Positions 62,301-64,000 of a stretch of 64,000 bases of DNA are shown here, one piece after another. A program made the position numbers and the translations under genes. Below the pieces are notes generated by a model, which was not told the origin of the DNA, did no database searches, and saw only the letters and a list, made by a program, of their open reading frames with translations. Numbering within the stretch: position 1 is the first letter of the stretch; the number at the start of each line of letters is the position of its first letter. Origin of the DNA: Candidatus Latescibacterota bacterium (GTDB lineage Bacteria; Latescibacterota; UBA2968); assembly GCA_022823725.1 (NCBI GenBank), contig JAJEHL010000007.1, forward strand, positions 1 to 64,000, in the 5' to 3' direction.

Positions 62301-63482
62301 CTTTGCACTTTTAACGGTTTGCACAAGCCCCTTTTCTTCGAGTCGCCGAATAATAAATGGCTTGAATAACTCCAGAGCCATATGTTTGGGTAGGCCGCAT
62401 TGATAAAGCCTCAAATGAGGATCGACCACAATCACAGAACGGCCCGAATAATCGACGCGTTTACCCAAAAGATTCTGTCGGAATCGGCCTTGTTTACCCT
62501 TGAGCAGATCGGAAAGCGACTTGAGGGAACGGTTCCCATCACCGCGAACAGCACGGGACCGACGTCCATTGTCAAACAGAGCATCTACAGCCTCTTGAAG
62601 CATGCGTTTTTCATTGCGTAAAATGACTTCGGGCGCTTTGATTTCAATCAGTTTTTTTAGCCGATTATTTCTATTGATCACGCGGCGGTATAAATCATTG
62701 AGGTCCGAGGTTGCAAATCGCCCTCCCTCTAAGGGTACAAGAGGACGCAAGTCGGGCGGGATGACGGGAATCACATCTAGAATCATCCAATCGGGCTGAT
62801 TGTCCGATTGACGGAAAGCCTCAACGACCTTGAGGCGTTTGAGCGCCTCCTGTTTGCGTTGCACTGAAGTCTCGAAACGAGCTTGCGTTCGCAGTTCTGC
62901 AGACAAATCTTCAATATCGATATCAGACAGCAGTTTTTTGATCGCACCAGCCCCCATATCCACATCAAACGAATACCCCTCGTCTTCTAGTTCTATCACT
63001 TCATCTTCTGTCAGCAAATCTTTGGATTTGAGATCGGGCGCGTCGCCAGGATCAAGCACCACATACGATTCGTAGTAAATGATCCGCTCGAGATTGCGAA
63101 CGGAAAGATTGAGCAAATATCCCATTCGAGATGGCAGAGACTTAAAAAACCAGATATGTGTCACCGGAACCGCCAATTCGATATGCCCCAGCCGTTCTCG
63201 TCTGACTTTCGATTGGGTCACTTCTACCCCACACCGATCACACACCACCCCCCGATATCGAATGCGCTTGTATTTACCACAATGGCACTCCCAGTCTTTA
63301 ACAGGTCCAAAAATGCATTCGCAAAATAGACCATCGCGCTCGGGCTTAAAAGACCGATAATTGATGGTTTCCGGTTTGGTGACCTCGCCCCGGGACCACC
63401 CTCGGATGGTCTCTGGCGAAGCCAGTTGAATGCGAATCGAATTAAAATCTAAGGGTTGATTGGCAAAATTGGCGTCGGCCAC
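59391..63482 (-). CDS. rpoC: RNA polymerase beta' subunit
   Basis: 1363 residues from a GTG start at 63482 (GGGGG upstream). The N-terminal zinc site ([28 protein letters not shown]), the catalytic [12 protein letters not shown] motif with three aspartates, and the second zinc site near [13 protein letters not shown] are present. It sits 30 bases after rpoB and 54 before rpsL, joining the rpoBC and str operons. Confidence 0.98.
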   Translation of the reverse strand: MADANFANQPLDFNSIRIQLASPETIRGWSRGEVTKPETINYRSFKPERDGLFCECIFGPVKDWECHCGKYKRIRYRGVVCDRCGVEVTQSKVRRERLGHIELAVPVTHIWFFKSLPSRMGYLLNLSVRNLERIIYYESYVVLDPGDAPDLKSKDLLTEDEVIELEDEGYSFDVDMGAGAIKKLLSDIDIEDLSAELRTQARFETSVQRKQEALKRLKVVEAFRQSDNQPDWMILDVIPVIPPDLRPLVPLEGGRFATSDLNDLYRRVINRNNRLKKLIEIKAPEVILRNEKRMLQEAVDALFDNGRRSRAVRGDGNRSLKSLSDLLKGKQGRFRQNLLGKRVDYSGRSVIVVDPHLRLYQCGLPKHMALELFKPFIIRRLEEKGLVQTVKSAKKLVERERVEVWDILEEIIQDHCVLLNRAPTLHRLGIQAFLPVLVEGKAIRIHPLVCAAFNADFDGDQMAVHLPLSFEAQIEARVLMLSSNNLLKPADGSPVVVDKPQEIALGLYYLTKIVHGKEEDLKTFSSTGEARMAYDFERIGLHEAVRVRIDGKLLITTVGRVIFNEIIPETMPFVNELIDDKGIRKVSSEVHSRYGNRITTDFLDGLKKLGYDYATRSGISIAVSDVVVPPEKEELITGAMEEVEKIIEQHAIGAITEGERYNKVIDVWQHTTNHIAQAMIGAFEKAENGFNSIWIMKDSGARGNDDQIKQLGGMRGLMNKPQKKLTGAIGEIIETPIISSLKEGLTVLEYFISTHGSRKGLADTALKTAEAGYLTRRMVDVSQDVVISEANCGTILGIEMEALKEGEEVVESLSDRIVGRTVREDVEDPITGDRIVDSGVLLDEELADKIADAGIEGVFVRSVLTCETRRGVCMACYGRNPATGLPVDIGEAVGVIAAQSVGEPGTQLTLRTFHIGGTTNRIAEQAEIGAKRAGKVIFTHLESVQRDENSWVVVGRNGEIEVQDDQGRVRGGHYHVPHGAVLRVREGQDVEEDQALYEWDPYNNVIVSPKAGRVQFVDLVEGMTYREEIDETTSIAGLVVIEHRDRTLSPHILVVDEDGEELGHYIIPLGARLVVRDGDRVEAGDTLAKISRERSKTRDITGGLPRVAELFEARRPKEASVVTEINGSVRFGGMVRGSRVVLVTADEGEEKKYTIPYGRHLRVQEGDHVTAGDRLSEGSVNPHDILAILGDRKVQEYLLDEIQQVYRLQGVKINDKHIETIVRQMLQKVQVTDPGDTNFLEDELVDRFRFLEENEKVIAEGGDPATNNPVLLGITRASLLTESFISAASFQETTRVLTEAAVQGKVDALLGLKENVIIGHLIPAGTGALKYRDLDTDVVEESQVFEALAEESTESVGLPPINA

Positions 63483-63512
63483 GAGAGAACCCCCTTTTCA
63501 AATCTTATGTCG

Positions 63513-64000
<488 letters not shown>

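Overview
The window looks like a chromosomal piece of an uncultured bacterium of the FCB group, most likely Latescibacterota or a close relative. This is inferred from gene content: a TonB-dependent receptor beside a protein with a type IX secretion-like C-terminal domain and a PorV-like protein, GWxTD-domain lipoprotein-like proteins, DUF6785-type membrane proteins, and a bacterial family B DNA polymerase. No rRNA or tRNA gene is visible, so the placement is tentative.

Layout. 1-489: the 5' part of an IS605-type tnpB running off the left edge. 551-4740: an alanine/glycine:cation symporter, a small gene pair (DUF5678-like protein and retropepsin-like protease), and a SulP anion transporter. 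4858-18362: a + strand block with a TonB receptor, a secreted protein, a PorV-like protein, then two DUF6785-type paralogues bracketing a Tat-exported phosphotriesterase-family hydrolase, a gene remnant and a GPH sugar symporter. 18385-20907: a convergent PL26-like rhamnogalacturonan lyase homologue. 21113-26884: heme o synthase, an ABC-2 exporter pair, a PKD-like lipoprotein and a family B DNA polymerase. 27000-36791: the most unusual region, a BlaI/M56 regulatory system. 36826-40689: an antitoxin with a stump of its VapC toxin, then galK and a galE-galT fusion. 40818-41434: greA. 41524-64000, all on the - strand: one unbroken array rpoB-rpoC-rpsL-rpsG-fusA-tuf-S10-spc-alpha ending in rpoA-rplQ and a strong bidirectional terminator.

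The BlaI/M56 region. A BlaI-type repressor overlaps by ATGA an M56 metallopeptidase that has no penicillin-binding sensor. Its C-terminal part instead carries a propeller-like repeat region, several carboxypeptidase-regulatory-like beta-sandwiches and a TlpA-like thioredoxin with WCPPC. A GWxTD/TPR secreted protein follows in the same operon, and a close paralogue lies upstream with its own promoter. Both promoters (TTGACA-17-TATTTT) are framed by two copies of the same 14-bp imperfect dyad, GCTAATTATTTCGC, so the repressor very probably controls both. I infer an envelope stress or redox-sensing circuit that releases BlaI and induces two GWxTD proteins.

The ribosomal array is conventional in order but lacks adk, map and infA between secY and rpmJ. 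Many of its genes start with TTG or GTG behind good Shine-Dalgarno sequences.
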